A stretch of DNA of 64,000 nt from CAYWYR01 sp964462685 (GTDB taxonomy: Bacteria > Bacteroidota > Ignavibacteria > Kapaibacteriales > UBA2268), in the NCBI GenBank assembly GCA_964462685.1, contig CAYWYR010000005.1:62001-126000 (forward strand), given 5' to 3'. Shown here in pieces: positions 62,479 through 64,000 of this stretch. Made by a program: the position numbers and the translations under genes. The notes below the pieces were generated by a model. It saw nothing but the letters and a program-made list of their open reading frames with translations, did not search any database and had not been told where the DNA came from. The first letter of the stretch is position 1. Each line of letters begins with the position of its first letter.

Positions 62479-62832
62479 TTATTTCTCAGCCTTGGCTAAG
62501 CTTTCTCTTTCTCTGTCGATAATTCTCTTTTCTACTATGAAAGCTATTATAAGACCGATAGCAGCAAATAAAAATGCATATACTTCCTCTTTGCCCTCCA
62601 ACCAATCCTGAGTACCTATAATACCACCAAGGAAGAAGCCTGCAACCACAAGACCTATCCTAAGTGTCCAAAAGCTATAGGTATTCTTTTTATTCTCGCC
62701 GAAATAATTACCACCAACATTATTTTCCAGCATATATCTGCGTTCCATGTGTCGGGTGTAAATATAATAAAATATTACCCCAAATATACCTATCATCGAT
62801 AGCATTGATGTTATTCCTTCAATGATTCCCAT
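62479..62832 (-). CDS. DUF6249-like membrane protein
   Basis: ATG 62832 (MGIIEGITSML) with GGAG 10 nt upstream is preferred to a TTG at 62844. The 117-residue protein has three transmembrane segments (SMIGIFGVIFYYIYT, TLRIGLVVAGFFLGGIIG, YAFLFAAIGLIIAFIV) and resembles DUF6249 proteins, which commonly accompany ECF sigma operons in Bacteroidota. First gene of the operon. Confidence 0.72.
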   Translation of the reverse strand: MGIIEGITSMLSMIGIFGVIFYYIYTRHMERRYMLENNVGGNYFGENKKNTYSFWTLRIGLVVAGFFLGGIIGTQDWLEGKEEVYAFLFAAIGLIIAFIVEKRIIDRERESLAKAEK

Positions 62833-63145
62833 TTCGGACTCCAATTAGTTTTATTAATGTTATTATCGTTATCTGTAGCTTAGACGCCACGACCAGATAA
62901 TGGTAACAGTCATTGAAAAATTAGATTGATTAATCTCATTCAGCAGTTGTCTTATATTTCGACAGGCTCAATATGAAGTCCCCCGTCATTCCGAATGCAT
63001 TTCATACTAAGCCTGTAGCCCCGAGTCACCGAATCGGGTAATATCCAAGTCTCAACTATCAGTAATATTTCAGAATAAACACAAAAAAGCTCGAAGATTA
63101 TCTCTTCGAGCTTGAATAACTTGGAGGGTTATATAATATTTAAGC
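62833..63145. repeat. Gene-free region with degenerate dispersed repeat
   Basis: Contains TTCGACAGGCTCA (62968-62981) and CGTCATTCCGAAT (62984-62996). These resemble the short intergenic repeats with TTCGACAGGCTCAG and GTCATTCCGA seen in many bacterial genomes. A related TTTCGGAATGAC occurs before dnaX (49697-49706). CCCGAGTCACCGAATCGGG (63019 onwards) can form a small hairpin. No coding frame. Confidence 0.5.
63083..63113 (-). terminator. Intrinsic terminator of flgE
   Basis: On the minus strand, AAGCTCGAAGA/TCTTCGAGCTT arms with a 5-nt loop are followed by six T. It lies 33 bp past the flgE stop. Confidence 0.92.
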
Positions 63146-64000
63146 TTATCTCTTCAGGTTGTTCATTTCAGCCAGTAGCTGATCCGATACTGTTACAGTT
63201 CTGGAGGCGGCTTCAAAAGCACGTTGTGTTGCTATCAAATCGGTGAACTGGGTTGTCATATCAACATTTGATAGTTCAAGTGCGTTACCTTCAATACTTG
63301 TACTTGGGAAAATCTCGCCCGCAGTACCTATGTTAGGTTCGCCAGAGTTACCGGAAGCTGTGAAGTAGTTGTTACCAGCGTTTTTCAATCCCTCGGGATT
63401 TGTGAATTTCGCCATCACCATCTGCCCTAGAAGTTCCGTTCTATCATTATCGAATGAGCCCCATATCTTACCTTGGCTATCGACATTCATCCCGATCAGA
63501 TCGCCTGCCTGATACCCGTCCTGAGTAAGTGCGGTAGCATTGGAAGGAGATGAGAATGATGTAAGTGAACCTTCGATAAGTGAGTTCGGCTGCTGCAACC
63601 TAACTGTTATATCTTTAGGCGTGCCTTCATCGAAAATTGTTGTACTTCCGAGAGCTGCGTTTAAGTCGGCAGCAGTTATAACTAGCTCAGTAGGGGTAGC
63701 AAGTGTTCCATCAGGGTTGAACTGAACAGCACCCGTTCCCAATGTTACATCTTGTCCTTCAATCTGGGCTGTAATATTAAATTCACCATCAGTAGCTGAT
63801 TTTGTAAAAGTTAGGGTAAGATCCCTCGGCCCGCCGGTATTATCAAATACTTTTATTGAAGCAGAGCGAGAATCGCCTTCTTCCATAGTATTGGATAGGT
63901 TCCCGCTAAATGATACTTCAGAGGTTTGGCGGGGCTGGCTCATTACGCCTGGGGGTATGTTCAGATTACCGGTAGTACGGTTCAGGATATTATTATTATC
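63146..64000 (-). CDS. flgE: Flagellar hook protein FlgE, C-terminal part
   Basis: The reading frame is open from the window end (64000); the ATG at 63943 is internal. Visible are the NLNIPPGVMSQ/TSEVSFSGNLS segment, the TNAT-like SPSNATALTQDGYQAGDLIGMNVDSQGKIWG, MAKFTNPEGLKNAGNNYFTASGNSGEP and the C-terminal EGNALELSNVDMTTQFTDLIATQRAFEAASRTVTVSDQLLAEMNNL, the flagellar rod/hook family tail. FlgE forms the hook. It ends in this window; upstream flagellar genes are expected. Confidence 0.95.
   Translation of the reverse strand, partial: DNNNILNRTTGNLNIPPGVMSQPRQTSEVSFSGNLSNTMEEGDSRSASIKVFDNTGGPRDLTLTFTKSATDGEFNITAQIEGQDVTLGTGAVQFNPDGTLATPTELVITAADLNAALGSTTIFDEGTPKDITVRLQQPNSLIEGSLTSFSSPSNATALTQDGYQAGDLIGMNVDSQGKIWGSFDNDRTELLGQMVMAKFTNPEGLKNAGNNYFTASGNSGEPNIGTAGEIFPSTSIEGNALELSNVDMTTQFTDLIATQRAFEAASRTVTVSDQLLAEMNNLKR

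Noticed and set aside
62833..63145. tRNA or small RNA gene
   Set aside because: The CCCGAGTCACCGAATCGGG hairpin has no cloverleaf or terminator context; no anticodon arm can be drawn.

Overview
The window reads as part of a chromosome from a motile, Gram-negative member of the Bacteroidota/FCB group. Evidence includes C-terminal type IX secretion (T9SS) sorting domains on two large secreted proteins, DUF4397, DUF4249 and PD40-OmpA surface proteins, a serine palmitoyltransferase-like enzyme, several lipoproteins, and start regions with the Bacteroidota-type TAnnTTTG promoter element. Flagellin, hook protein, MotB, FliW and CsrA are also present. That combination excludes most classical Bacteroidia and suits deep lineages such as Balneolota/Rhodothermota or Ignavibacteria/Kapabacteria. 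The lineage is an inference. Genes are dense, on both strands, mostly in short operons. No rRNA, tRNA, IS element, prophage or CRISPR array was recognised.

Layout. 1-8 kb: end of a secreted TIG/FN3-like protein, a sphingolipid-type acyltransferase, rsmB, a beta-barrel protein and a large PD40-OmpA protein with two OmpA domains. 8-10.5 kb: motB, fliW, csrA and a receiver-domain protein. 10.7-19.7 kb: a T9SS cargo with a gingipain-like fold, a crotonase, a DUF4249 lipoprotein, a MoxR ATPase, an S41-like secreted protein lacking the expected serine, an HMA protein and a lipoprotein. 19.7-22.8 kb: rsmI-dut and two beta-barrel genes. 23-24.2 kb: a Fic protein behind three 40-bp-spaced inverted repeats. 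24-33.7 kb: acyl-CoA dehydrogenase, a DUF4397 T9SS protein, a cNMP-binding/TrxR-like fusion, coaBC, lepB, a MazG-like protein and a glycosyltransferase. 33.7-43 kb: a frameshifted AAA ATPase, an exported RidA plus Tat-exported PLP enzyme pair, a queuosine precursor transporter, an NtrC-type regulator, a DoxX pair and an NFACT/RqcH protein. 43-44.6 kb: an AT-rich pair whose first gene is frameshifted in a poly-A tract. 44.6-49.5 kb: rpiB-deaD, a second Fic protein and a DUF7282-like repeat lipoprotein. 49.7-55 kb: dnaX with a candidate slippage site, bcp, hisC, and a FAH-hydrolase/flavin-reductase pair. 55-58 kb: two tandem flagellin genes with CsrA-like leaders. 58-64 kb: redox genes (MauE/DoxX, HxlR plus NAD(P)-binding protein, OsmC), a DUF971 protein, a sigma-factor operon and the 3' end of flgE.

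Two themes stand out. First, the FliW-CsrA switch and its expected target, the flagellin mRNAs, lie in one window, and the flagellin leaders carry GGA motifs over the Shine-Dalgarno site. Second, several loci look switchable by slippage or self-repression: dnaX A10, the A7 lipoprotein start, the Fic repeats and the HxlR palindrome. The most novel candidates are the Fic locus with phased inverted repeats, the AT-rich lipoprotein/beta-barrel pair, and the exported PLP-enzyme/RidA couple.
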